A stretch of DNA of 64,000 nt, from contig JABVXV010000003.1 in assembly GCA_013365325.1 (NCBI GenBank), positions 806,001-870,000 on the forward strand, given 5' to 3'. The notes under the pieces were generated by a model, which was given only the letters and a program-made list of their open reading frames with translations, was not told the origin of the DNA and made no database searches. Made by a program: the position numbers and the translations under genes. Shown here piece by piece: positions 1 through 12,800 of the stretch; positions within the stretch are counted from its first letter, which is position 1; each line of letters starts with the position of its first letter. Origin of the DNA: Dipetalonema caudispina. Lineage: Eukaryota > Nematoda > Chromadorea > Rhabditida > Onchocercidae.

Positions 1-640
1 TAGAATTACTGATGACGACATGGCACTTGAAATTTAAAACCAATAAGTTCAATTTAATTTCCGTCCGATCACAAGGCTAAAAATATTGGTGGTCTGTACT
101 GCACTAACAATCTGTTTTATTCCTTTTTGTATGATTCCAAACCGGCGCGCAATATCAACTATTTCAATCCGATTCATTTCAGTACAAATTAAATGATATA
201 GAAGTCTTTCCGTAAAATGTTTATGGATGAACATTACAAAATTACTCATCACACGATAAATAAGTGAACCTAAGATGGTGATCAAAATAGAAAGCATGAA
301 ATAGATCCTTGTTGTGCACTAATGCTATCCATGGCGGTTCCATCACTGTGATCCTCTTAAAAACCGAACAACTTTTGATTATTTATTATTATGAATCTTT
401 GTTAAGAACTGAGTCTAAATCTTTTAGGTATTACTATTAAGTATTTCAAACAATTCATAAAGTATTCTTGTTTATCATCCCATCTTTCATTCGAATTCAT
501 TTTTTGGCTGATGAGAGTAAGTAAAGGTGAAAGTTAAAGGCTGGAAGTGGCGCCACTGTCGAAATGAATCTGTTTTCAAGATAAAGTATAAAGATTAAAT
601 AATATGCTTCACAATTATCGCTTTATTTTAGAATCAAATT
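1..640. other. Left-edge intergenic / 5' flank of cyclin E
   Basis: No gene is supported here. An 82-codon reading frame lies on the - strand at 49-297. It has a hydrophobic N-terminal third and a basic C-terminal half, but there is no recognisable motif and no splice-acceptor context near its ATG, so it may be chance or the edge of a neighbouring gene. The last bases (about 621-631) form a pyrimidine-rich stretch ending in AG, nine bases before the cyclin E ATG, and this is probably the trans-splice acceptor of that gene. Confidence 0.4.
622..631 (+). other. Probable trans-splice acceptor of cyclin E
   Basis: A T-rich run ends in TTTTAG, followed by nine bases and the ATG at 641. No upstream exon is needed to open the frame, so this AG most likely receives a spliced leader. 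This is inference from nematode gene structure. Confidence 0.5.
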
Positions 641-3600
641 ATGTATAGTATAGATAAAAAGAGAAGATCTTTATCAACCAAAACAGCAGAATCATCTGAA
701 CCACCTATTAAATGCTGTCGTATTACGGAAGAAAGTGAGTTTTCATTTAATTTTTTACTCTTTTACATTTAACTTCTTTCAATCTCTACCTCAAATATCT
801 AATTTCAGATTGCCGTAGTGCAAAAATAATTGAGAATGAACGCAGGTTGGTTTTAGTTGATATTGCTTACTAGTATATATATATATATATATATGAAGAC
901 CTTTTCTTAAAAGTGCTATCAGATAAATATGAAATGTTCAGAGATGTCCGTACTACATTATTTTACCTTGTTAACCTATTATTATCTTACACTGATTTGC
1001 AACAACAAATACGACTTTATTTTACCTAAAGACTAAACCAACTTTGTTTGGAAATGATTTGACACATCTATTATTTTTTTGATAAAATACTTTCGCATCA
1101 TCACCAAAGGAGTTCAAGTTACACTCAGAAGTATTGTGTTCAGATTGAGTGATTTGCCGAAGTGCTCTACTAGTGTACCAGATGTTAATATCTATAATGA
1201 TCCGTCAAACTTCCTCAGCTGCGGTTGTCTTGGCTCACCACGACAGGTCATTTTTAATTTATCCCCTTATGTTTTCAAGAAGTTACGGATAGAAAAAACA
1301 AGGAAGCGATGGATAGACTTGTAAAAACGAATCAGTTTCAGGTTTGGCATGCTCTTTGCGATTCGCAAAGTAAACTTGATGAAAGGACAGCAGAAGGCAA
1401 GAGAGCAAAGGTGAAAGGGATTCCTTTTCGAATTACTGCACTTCTAGTAATGATGCAAGTAATAACTTCCTTACATATGTAATACTTAGATAATGATTTG
1501 TGATATTAATACAATTAGAAACACAACAGAATCCAAAAGCTCTAATTCTTAGCTATGCGAATATATGAACTATCGTCGTGAAACATACCATCGTGCCGTG
1601 GATTTATTCGATCGTATAATGACTATATTTGACTTTAAAAATAGCGCTAAAACAGATATAAATTTCATCGGGGTTCTCGTCGTCTTCATCGCTTCTAAGC
1701 TTGAGGTTGATTTTTTTCCTCGGATTTTTAATTTAAACAGTACTTTTATTTACCCTCAACCCATTAAGACTTGGAAAAATTGGAATAATTTACTTTGGGG
1801 ACCAAAATACCTAAAACTTCTCGGTTCTACTTCGAGTCCAGGGCTTAAGCAGTGAATTTAAAATGCAACGAGAATTCTAAAGATTATTCTAAAATGAATG
1901 ATTCTCAATGATATAACGTCTAAATAACTCAGGAACGACAAAAAAATCACTGGACAGCTATAGCGGATTACATACGTCGAGTTTCTCCATCCGATCACTT
2001 GGAAACACAAAATATATTCGAACTGGAAATGAGAATAATTACCGTATGAGGATTTTTTATATTTTACAACTCCGTAGTACATTATTAACAAATATGCAGT
2101 ACGAATCTTTTCTGTTCTTTTCCTATAATAAAGCAATCGCCTTACGACACTAAGAAAACAGTTGCGTCGACGTATCTTTTCTCAAATTTTACATAAGGCA
2201 ACAACCAATCTTCTAGGGTCAATTTCAGAGCCTCAATTGGTCATTAAGAACTATAACTGCCTTAGAATGGGCTAAAATATACACGCATATGGCGCGAGTT
2301 TATACCATATACAAACGAATTTGTAACCTTTCCTTGGCACATCAATCAACACCAACTAAAAAAAGGACAAAAATACCATTCGGAATATCAGATGATGAAG
2401 AAGTAGACTTCTTTACATGGGCACAACTGGATGATCTCGTCATAGGTGAACCATCATATTCTGGGGATTGGAATAATCGAATTGCCATCGCACAGGTATA
2501 TGCGATTAACATTTTTTGAATTTTTATTCAACAACAATACCAACTCAAATTTCTATGTCCCTTTACAGTATGAAGACCTAATTTTTCCTTGCTGTTCATT
2601 GAAATTTAAATTTGCTTGAACTGTAAAGAATTTCATCTCAAGAACGAAAAAATGGTCATTCATTCATTATAACCTACGTTTTTCTTTTCCATAATTAAAG
2701 ATCTCCTACGGATCACTCACTGTGATGATTTTTATAATTCAAATGAAATCAAATGCACATTTACTTTAGGTTCTGGATCTTTGCACAATAGATATTTACA
2801 GTTTTAATTTTACATACCGCCAACTTGGAGCAGCAACTTGTATCTCAGTATTGGGTCTGGACTATGAAATAGCCGCAAGAATTACAGGTCTCTTTCGGAT
2901 TCGTATTTTCTTGTCGTAACATCATACACAATGGGATATGCATTCAATAACATTAAATTTACACAAAATTCTCTTTGCAGGAAGTTCTCTGCTGTTTGGA
3001 ACTCTTTCCTTTCAGTTATTGTATTACAGTTGAAAATTATTTTAACAAACATTGCGATAGTTTCGTAAAAAGAGAAAACTTTTGGAAGTAGATGATTTCA
3101 GGCCTCGAAATAAAAGACCTACGTCCAGCAGTAGATTTCGTAAATTCATATCGGAAAATCTACATGAAGCATGTTCATGAGGACGGTGTCAGTTTAGCCA
3201 CCATCAACAAAGATAAACCAGTGTATAATTTGGAAGAGTCAGAAAATGAGGAAATTGAAGTGATGGGAAATCGCGATGAGGCATCCAGAATCCCAGAATC
3301 GGCACAAAACGTTAAAAATGTGCCATCAAAACTTTCGACAGCCAAAGTATTATTCCCAGCTTCAAAGTTGATACCAAAAGACAAGCCTAGTCGTGAAATT
3401 GTCAAAACATCCGTAATCACTGATGAAGTGTCGGAGAGCATGGAAGAAACATCGGAAAAACAAGGCCCATCAAATGTCTCGCCTGAATTTATAAGAAAAT
3501 CGACAATATTCATATCCGACTCAGAAGTATCATTGTTGGAAATAAATGTCAATTCTCCGAGCTTTCAAGATATCTCCATGGAAGCCAATATACCAAAACA

Positions 3601-4480
3601 ACAAAGACTCAGAATTTTGTCACCTGGAAGTAGAAATGAAAGAGGAATTAGACACTCCATCGAAGCTATCCTTTCAAAGAAAAAATACACATCATCTGCA
3701 ATGGTAACAGACATATCCTCACATCCTCCTCCGCAGGTACAAATTATAAAAAATAATTTTTCTAATGAGATGTGCATAATACCAGCGTAATATTGATTTG
3801 ATAGAAAGCGTTATCGTCAAAGATCAAAACGCTGGATACTGTCTTGCAACTCTGACTTGAAATCATGATTTTAGAATTTCATTATCTGATAGAAAGTCAT
3901 ATTGCAATATTTTGAGTAATAATGGTTTAGAGTAATTAATGGATCACTAATTAGCGCATCTTCTAGATATCATGATTTACGCACATGCTTTTGTCACTAA
4001 TCAGAAATGATTTCTGCGAGATCTATCTTTCGTAAATATATGTAATATAGTTTGGAATGTAACAGTTATATATCAGACCGTCAAATTTCACAATTAAATT
4101 CCTGAGACCATTTTCTTTTTTAGGTGTTCGTCAGTCAAGCCTCAAGTGCCACAAACAAAGCAGTAGGTAAAAAATGTACAAAAATCATCGAAATGGAATG
4201 TGACTGTGGATGTGGGAGACGAAATATAATTGACGACAAGTTTGAACTGGAAAAATTGATCAATTCACTGACATATCAAAAGGGAAAGGGGAAAACCGTA
4301 GCAAGATTATACATAACTAAACGTAATCAAAGAGGAGAAACGGAAGCACGCCGTGAGATCGCTGTACCTCATCCGATTGAAGTTCTGGAAAAGGAGATGG
4401 CGAAATACTATACGCAGTCTTTTCCCCTTGAAGTACAAAAATTGGTTAGATCCTTTCTCGAAACATTACATTCGTGTTAA
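641..4480 (+). CDS. CCNE: Cyclin E-like G1/S cyclin, 10 exons
   Basis: Model: exons 641-734, 809-845, 1144-1246, 1342-1458, 1553-1705, 1933-2043, 2217-2495, 2770-2887, 3102-3736 and 4124-4480, encoding 667 residues. Exons 4-6 give the first cyclin fold. It reads CEYMNYRRETYHRAVDLFDR, then a FIASKLEE block across exons 5/6 that carries the conserved Lys-Leu-Glu-Glu of the CDK-binding fold. Exons 7-9 give the second fold (SLNWSLRTITALEWAKIY, then LDLCTIDIYSFNFTYRQLGA), in the order and spacing of cyclin E. By family knowledge it activates CDK2 for S-phase entry. The start follows an acceptor-like AG at 630-631. The tail after the folds is very long (over 300 residues), acidic and Ser-rich, and includes a short CDCGCG cluster. 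The MRAIL hydrophobic patch is degenerate. The cyclin family is sure and subclass E is likely. The C-terminal tail is conserved only in exon phase, not in any motif I know. Confidence 0.85.
874..894. repeat. (AT)n microsatellite
   Basis: About ten AT units in the second intron of the cyclin E gene. Confidence 0.9.
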
Positions 4481-6884
4481 AGGTCAAGTCATTAAGCTCC
4501 TTTACATGTTTGGTTTCATCGAATGAAATGTGCTAAACAATAAACTGCCTTTCCTTCTTTCACTTTCATGTATTCTTCAAACAAGCAGAAGTAGTAAGTG
4601 TAGTAGACTATCTCGAATTCTGTAACTATTCTGCAATCACGCAAAGCGAGATATATTCAGGGGGGTACATCTGTCTCATTTCTCTTCTATCACTTCTAAA
4701 AAAGTTATTGGATGGATTTGGGTTATAATTACTGCAACAGATCCACTTCTTTTCGTCATTTCCTCATTTCAGAGACGTGTCGTAAAACGTTTACAACAAT
4801 TTTGGTTGGCGTGCGAAAGTCGTCAACCATGCAAACGTCGGTATTCCCATCCAACACGGGAGAATAGACATGAGGATGCAAATCAACAAAGAAGGAAGTC
4901 CAGATGATCTCTAATTAACCTAATGATTTACAAAATGCCATCCAAGTAATTTAGAACTCTCCTACAGATTATAAACAAATGAATTGTGTTGCTATATGTG
5001 CCATGCTGTATGTTAGTCTTATGACTTAATTTGAGCAACATTTACTTATTACTTCAATGCATCGTATTCGATTTGGACAATATGTTTTATTCGTCTCATT
5101 TATATTTCAACTGGGTTACTCTCCAGGTTAATATCATTCACTGCAATAAATCTTGAGATTCTTGGTACAATTTAGTCAGTGTCCAGAACCACATAAACCT
5201 CCCATAACCACCAGAGAAACCCCGGTCGATATTCCGTACTACAACTTAGCCTGAGCCCTATCGAGCTGCAATAGATGGTTAAGTTACACATATAGCAGCA
5301 TAACAGCGATGACGTGCGCATGGGACAACTGAGGCTCGTTTGGGAGTGCGCATTGCGGCTTGTACCTCTGTTGTTCATCCGCGGATTTTCCCTCTCTCTT
5401 ACCATTCCTATGGTTTCACTGTAAAGTAAAAGAGATCATTTCGGAAATACCGGTGGGTCCGGAAGATAAATGGAGAGATTATTAGCAATGGGCATATACG
5501 CTTGTATCTTAAGAATATGCCGTGTATGGTTCTTGTCGATGTTTCGATTAAAATCAAACCCAGCTGCCTATAATGTTAATTTAGCTTCTCTTTATTTAAT
5601 AATTGGAGGATTTATTTACTATCTTGTGGGATCAAACGAAGGTAGACTGGGCGCTGCAGTGAATAAGAAATAGCTTTGATGATAACTGTTTCCCGTGAAT
5701 GTCAATCGAACATTTCAGTGTCATAATTAGCAATAACGGCATGAAGACTGCGATGAATCGTTTTTTGCTCCTGGAAAGAATGATCCAATTGAGTTGTGGG
5801 TATTCCTGTAGTTCACTTTTTATTGAAACCTAAAGGCATTTGTTTAGAATATAAAACGAGAAACTCTTACTTTGCACTGTTTCTCCTTCTCCTCATGCTT
5901 TCCTTTTACTCATTTTGTTGCATATGTTAGGGAAATGTCATAATTGAGCAGTAATCAATCATTTCTGTCAATGATGTTAAAAGTCGGAATTTACAGAATT
6001 ATTGTTTAATTGAGAATATTTTAGAAGGGGCATGCTTTAAGTCAGGATTTGAGCTTATCGTCTTTAGCACCTTCAGAAAAGTATTATATATAAAGCGTGG
6101 CAAGACAAGCGGAGAGGAGGAAATAAGGAAACTTTACCTTTAAATAAAATATCTTTGTGAAACAAACTATGTCGAATTTATTACTAAGATGTTTGTCTGC
6201 TTTCAGATAATTTTTGTTAGGAGAACCGTAAGATTGCTAGAAATCTGAGAACGGGTGAGATAAAGGTAACGGAGTATTTGGAAGTTGTATATAAATTGTC
6301 GAAGAAATTAAAACATAAAATATTTAAAGCATAAAGCGACAAATGATATAAACAGACGTCTGTTTACCAGAGACATATTTTTCGCATTACTTTCGGTAAA
6401 ATATCTGAAAACTAACCAGTTCTGATGATTCGCTTCGAATTTTAATCGATGAAAAGATCTTATGATGATTTAGGCACATCCAAGTTAGTTTTGTATTTAT
6501 TGAATACAAGTTGGGATCGGGACCGGGTCTTCTTACTTGTAAACGGTAACGGTGAATGTTTCAAATCTTGTAATCTGCATGAAATTTTCCATCGTTTATT
6601 ATGCAAAGTAATCAACGACGTTCCCATTTGAATTTTCACATTGGATTTTTGATCATTTGTATGTGTTTGTTTTCATTGCGTCGTACTTGCAGATGTAAGC
6701 AACAGTTCATTGGGCATTAATTTTTGTGTTTTTACAGATTGTATGATGGTTTTACTTCGTTAACAAATGTATTTGCTTCATCTTTCCAGCAATTTTTGAT
6801 TCCAATAATTTTCTTTAGTTTTAGTGAACCGTGTATTAAAAACATATTTTTAACCGGATTGATATAAAATGGGCTTAATTACCA
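4481..6884. other. Intergenic region between cyclin E and the ZNF608/609-like gene
   Basis: A TTTCAG acceptor near 4773 is followed by about 45 basic, open codons (roughly 4774-4911). These are in phase with a possible donor inside cyclin E exon 10, so an alternative 3' exon cannot be excluded. The stretch 5160-5420 is noticeably less AT-rich than its surroundings and may be a promoter or first-exon region. A 67-codon frame at 5470-5673 has one hydrophobic segment near its C-terminal half, but no family resemblance and no clear splice context. The rest, up to the ATG at 6885, shows only AT-rich sequence. AG acceptors around 6820-6826 could mark the mRNA 5' end of the next gene. Confidence 0.4.
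4539..4544 (+). terminator. Candidate poly(A) signal of cyclin E
   Basis: AATAAA lies about 60 bases after the stop codon at 4478-4480. It supports exon 10 as the terminal exon. Confidence 0.6.
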
Positions 6885-9800
6885 ATGAATGAAAAAAAGA
6901 TGGGTGATTCGTACGACGAAGATGAGGGTCGTCTGATGATAGATGATGCTATCCTAGATAGTACTCATTCATCCCAAACAGGTTGCGCGGAAACATCCTC
7001 GAAAACAACCACGTATGAAAAAACGATTGAATTAACACCGAGTTCCGAAGATGGTAAATTCTTATTAAAGCCGAAGCTTCTTATATTATAGTAAAGCTAT
7101 CAGAAATAAGGAATCCTTGTTCTCTTTTTCGTAATATCTGCTCTTTTCGTTCCTAGCAGTTAGATCAGCCGTTGTAGGCGTGGAAAGTCATCCGGTTGAT
7201 CCAGAACCGAAGCCGAATTTTTATTGTGAAAGTGGGGTTCCAAAAGTAGTTCAAGGTGTTCATCGAGATGATAGACTGAAAATGACGATCAAACGGACAC
7301 AAAGCCCGGTCAGCGGTAGTGGACAATTTTCATATCTTGGAGAAAAACGTAGTGACGGTAGGTTTTAGAACCCTTGTTGTGCATAATTTTGTAGGCATTT
7401 GCACATTATTGTTCTTCTGTTTAAGATATTGACTTTGTCTCTCGAATCACCTGTGTTGAGAGTAAACATATTTCATGTATTGCCGAATTTAAGACAAATT
7501 AGTGGATTTTAGGAAAGTCACTGTAGACTGTATAGAATACATGTTTTTATGTTTGCAACGCATAGTGTGTGATATTTTGCAAGCCTTTAAATTGCTAAAA
7601 TTTTCCAGGATCAACACGAAGTGAGGATATATCTAAAGAAGAGGGAGAAATCGATGATGAAGAAGAAACGGGTAACAGTTTACATGCGCAATCAGCTGCT
7701 GTAAACGTTCACCAGCCAGCTAACTGGTGTGTTTTTTTTTTTTTTTTTTTTTTAAGATTTTATGTCTCCTCATTCATTCTACGGAAGTTTATTATGGATT
7801 TACCGCCCGCTGTTGTGTCTTTTATCTGAAGGACATAAAAAGGAGTTTCAAGTTCAAGTCCAATCCATCCGAAGACTGTTTTTTGGAATTTCAGTAAACT
7901 ATCTAAAAAAGGCTTCAGTTCAAGGAAATCTTAAGAGGTTTTCGCAATTTAAGAAACTTAGCTTTACGATACTAGATAATATAGTTTGCCCGAACTAATT
8001 GTAAATACTTAAATTAAATCCCTCTTAGGGTTTATTCATGTACCGCAGCAACAACTGTTTTGCCGTTAAAAGGATTTTTGGATGTATCGCTTCATTTGAC
8101 TGTTGAATCTATGAATTTAATAAAGAAGGGATCGTCTTTCATTGTGCACTCATATATGCAGTGTATTTCAGGCCTGGATACCAGAGTACTGGTTTTGAAG
8201 CAGGATCTGCCGGCACGAGCAAATTTCGTCACGGTGGACAGCAGCAATTTGAGCATCATGCTCTGTACAGCACACCGCATTCTAGCACGCGCCAACTAGC
8301 GGTCAATATTTCTGTATCATCGAACGTAACTTCTCCGGGTAATTAACTTACTGATATTGTTTCATTTGTCAATTCATTTGTTTTTTTCCTAATTGGCACT
8401 GAATTCATCTAACCAAATAATTATTGGGATTACATCAGATAATTGAATTTATAAATATGTTGGATACACCATATAAAATTGCTATTCAACATAATTTTCA
8501 TATAAAACGGTGTTATGCGTTGTAAAAATGCACAAAGTATAACTTTGAAGTATCTGATGGAAAGTTTTTTAAATTATAGAAAGTTTTTTCAGGACCAGCA
8601 AATGTGACAAGTTCAGTGACGGTTGAAGAACACAATTCTCATGTTCTCTCCGCATCCTATACACCGCAAACACAAACTTCTGCCAGTGTACGTCTTGGAC
8701 TTGCTGAAAATCAAGTTTAAGCAACTTCAAATTTTAATTGTTTCAGTCAGAGCTCTTCTCATATGAATTAGAGACAGTGGTTCTGATTTTATGTGACAGT
8801 AAATCAGGCATTACGCGATATCATTCCTATGAATTGAGGAAAAATTGCAGTGCAGTTCGAATCAGGTTTATTCATGCCTCACTTCAAAAATTATCAAATT
8901 TAAGGAATTACAAAGCATCAGTAGCTTCATATGATATATCGTGTTAGTGATCATCTAATAACAAATACCAGTATTTTGAGATACTGATTTTTTTTCTTAT
9001 TTCTCTTGTTTCATGATAAAGTGTTTCGAAATAGAGTGTGAATGGAACCTATTTCAAACTGCATTTCATTTTTCTTTTGCTTTTACTTTCACACTTGCAT
9101 TATGCATGCTAAGTTATTGCTGCGTTGTTATTATGCATCTGCGATTACTTGATAACAAAGTATTTGAAAATCTAATTAAAGGAGACGCAGTTTGGTGAAG
9201 ACTCTGCAGATTTGGATCGGCAAAATACTACTATAGTTGGTATTGGCTTGAAAAATACAGGGTCAGCGTTTCACATTCTTTATATTTTTACAAATTTTAA
9301 CAGAAATCACATGATGTTTCTCGTCTTACGACCCGTTTGTCAGTGGTGTCAGCAGTCTAATTAAAGATGATGTAATTTCAAATCTTGAGCCTAATGTTAC
9401 ATTCTGATGAAAGATGATATATAGTTCCGAATCTCTAACCTGTTCCACATTTTAATACATAGTTCTATATTTCAGTACACCGAGGGTAGATCTCTTTTTT
9501 GTACTCACAGTATTTTATTTGATTCTAAATAGAGAACAACTGCTGTAAAACATAACAAGTAGAATAAGTCACTTCTGTTATACACTTGCATATGTTTACA
9601 ATTTAAAATAGTAGGCTGGATTTTATGCAAGTTAGATCTAATAAAAAAAGAGATGAGAAATCGTTTCAGCTTCCTCTTGTATCATTTTAAATTTCTTTTC
9701 CAAGTTCAGAACCTAAAATCCTTATCAGGATAAATGAACAGTTGTACAGAAAGTAAAATAGTTTAAAGATGATGGTTTTTTTGTCTCTTATTTTTCATAT

Positions 9801-12800
9801 TTTTTCAAATTTTTTATATTCGTTTACTTTTCATTACCTCTCTTGATATTTGGCTGCTTCTTCGTATTTCTTCTATCAGAATGATACCTCGCGAACTTCA
9901 GATCATAAGTAAAACATTTGCGACACTGTTTGTCATGGTAATCAAGTAGTAAGTTCCCAAATGTCATTTTGAGCTGAAATAATCTAAGCTGATAAGTTGA
10001 TTTGTTGTAGAACGCACAATTCACCAGGGAATAAAGTACGAAAAAAGAAACGACGTGTCAGTGAGCGAGATGAGCATGAAACCTGCCAGGCTTCCCCCAG
10101 CAGCACAGCACCCTCCTTTAATATGGCAGCTTCACAATTAGGCATAGCTTCTGCAGGTGCTAGTTCAGCGAAAAAGAAGAAACCGGTAGGTTTTGGAAAA
10201 GTATAAAACGCTTATGTATTCTAGTTTAGTGGAAATCATGATATTTCAAACATTTTGATAGTGCAGAAAGTACACGATTGTTACAGTGGTGATCATTATG
10301 AAGTCTGACTCAGAAGCTGTTTACAGCATCAACATAGAGAAACCTAAATTCTTCAAAACAATATTACATTTCTTTCAGGGTTTGAAATCAATGTTTTGTA
10401 ATTAAGATTTGTTTTTAACGGCATAAATTACCATTTGATTTGATATAAGAGCAATGTAGTTTGTCATAGTAAGTCTTATGTTACATTTCAGTGTATTGTA
10501 ATGTTCTTTTTTTTCCAAGTTTGTACTCAACGGACAAATGCGTAACATTGTGGAGTTTCAGCCTAAAAAACAGTGCCCTCGAAAATTGGAAATAAATCAG
10601 TTATACTTGGTATCTAGTCATTCAAAAAGTTCTGTTTATTTAATCAAACTAATTTCAGTTACAGAATATACGGGATCGCTCAACATGTGTTAGTGTGAAA
10701 TCTGTGCAAACCAACGACGGAGATATAGATGTAAAAGTTGGCTCAACTCACTGCCTCAATATTTCCGTACTTGCAAAAGCTTCAAGTGAGTTTATAACAG
10801 TTGCTTTATGAATTTGCCTTCAGTCGCAATTTTTGACATTATAGATTTATTGCTTTTGTGGTGGCAGTGTCAGTGATTTGTTAATTCTCAGCCGATAGAT
10901 ACCATTATGCAGAAATAGAAAATTAAAGTCAAATGTTGTAGTAGGAAGTGCAGTGCTAACCACATAGGTTCAAAACAGTGTTAGCATACTAAGATGTGAA
11001 GTACAATACTATAGCATTTATCCACCATGTTTCCGGCTTTGTTGATTGTGCGGTTCTTCTTACTCATTTCAAGCAACCTCACCGAAAAATTAAATTTTAC
11101 AGATTATTTGTATTATGTTACAAATTGGAATGGACATGATTTGTATGGTGTTTTGGGTGATGGTTTGCCGCCTTTACAAAATACTTATATGAGTAAAAAG
11201 TGAGTATTTCCAATCTTCATTTGCAGTTACAAGCCAGTGATGCCTGATTGACAGCCTTATTTGGTAGATAATGTGATGTATGAGTGGTTTTAGGTGTGGT
11301 GGCACGTCTGCTGCATCAAACAGTGCGTCCGGGTTTGATTTGTTCAGTCCACATGATAAAACAAATGGTGGTAGTCCATCAAAACAACGACTTAATGCCA
11401 AAAGGTTTGTTCAGTATTTCTTATCTCCAGTTTAAAATATGGTTAATATAGAATGCACATTCTTTTGACTCATTTTCCTTCCATTTTATCCGTTTCACCG
11501 TATATTCAAATGTTTTAATTTTATTTTCAGTTTAGTTTATTATAAGTTAATCTTATTTTGGATTCTGTAAATATGATGGAGTTAATGTTCTCATTCCATC
11601 ATTTTACAAGTTTTTGCAAGCGCGAGAATTGTTTGAAATCAAAAACGCTTTTAAAGGTCGAACAGAAGCTCCTCAGTCTGTCCACCGAATGGATTTCCCG
11701 AAATTAAACCAGCCGGAAGAAAAGGTTTGATTGGAAATGTTGGTCGACCATCAAGCGCTTCAACCAGTGATGTACAGTGTAAGTTAGCGGTCATCAAGTT
11801 ATTGTATGAGCCTTGCAGTTACTGTAACCAGCTTTTATCTTTTACAATGTTAATATTGCAAAAATGGAAAATATATCAATCATTACTCATACCGGATTAG
11901 TATATCTGGTCATTTCATAAAATTTTCTTCTGCGAAGACGAGAAGGGTTTGTCTTTGTGAAATTTTGTTAAATTGTAATTAGATGTTAAACGATTTATGT
12001 CTTTTTGATTTGGAAATCATGGAAATTTGTACTGCACCTAAGTTTCCAACCATGCTGTTTGTGTCGTAATAACCAGCGCCGCGTATCAAATATTTGCTTG
12101 AAAAATTTTTAGATTTTTTTGTCCTTTTAAAATGGTAAATTTCAACAAATAGAAATATTGCAGCTGTCAGTGGGGATTTACAAGACGAAGAAAGGTCTCA
12201 ATCGCCAGTCTCATGGTTCACTTCGGGAAGTAATGATCCAATATCTGCGCTCGGTTCATTTGGGATCGTTGCAGATAATGTTTCATCTCAATTACGCGAA
12301 TGCGTTTTATCTACAATGTACTCCTGTCCGGTAGCAGGTTGTGAACATCGCTATGACACTCAGTCACAATTGGCAGTCCATTATCATACACATTTTGTGA
12401 AAGAACACGGAGGAAGAGCGGTAAAAAATATTTGCAATATAATTTACCGATTTTTTTAGAATAAATTACCACTTAAACTCTTGAGAGCTTTCAAAATGTA
12501 GTGTTTTACAGGTCTACGTTGAAACCATGGGCACTCAAACAAATTTAGTCGTAATGAAAGATGTTGCAGTCGATACGGATAGGGAACTAATTCAGATTCG
12601 TACAGTTTCCTCAGAAGTTATTCCGGAAGTAAGAAAACCCAGGAGCGATGAAAACAATATCCATTTGGTTTCACCGAAACCGAAATTGTCAAAAACACTC
12701 ACGAACCATGAAGAACAAAGCATTAGCGAGCTCTTCAAGGTACGAAAAGTTCGAGCTACTCTTATTGAAGATCGAAAATATTATGAGTTGAATCATACTA

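Noticed and set aside
3175..3552. 125-codon - strand frame over cyclin E exon 9
   Set aside because: It is the antisense shadow of a real exon; the + strand frame joins neighbouring exons in phase.
8738..8947. Possible extra exon of the ZNF608/609-like gene
   Set aside because: It has an acceptor and an open frame, but its end phase does not fit the next exon (9191), while direct joining of the flanking exons does.
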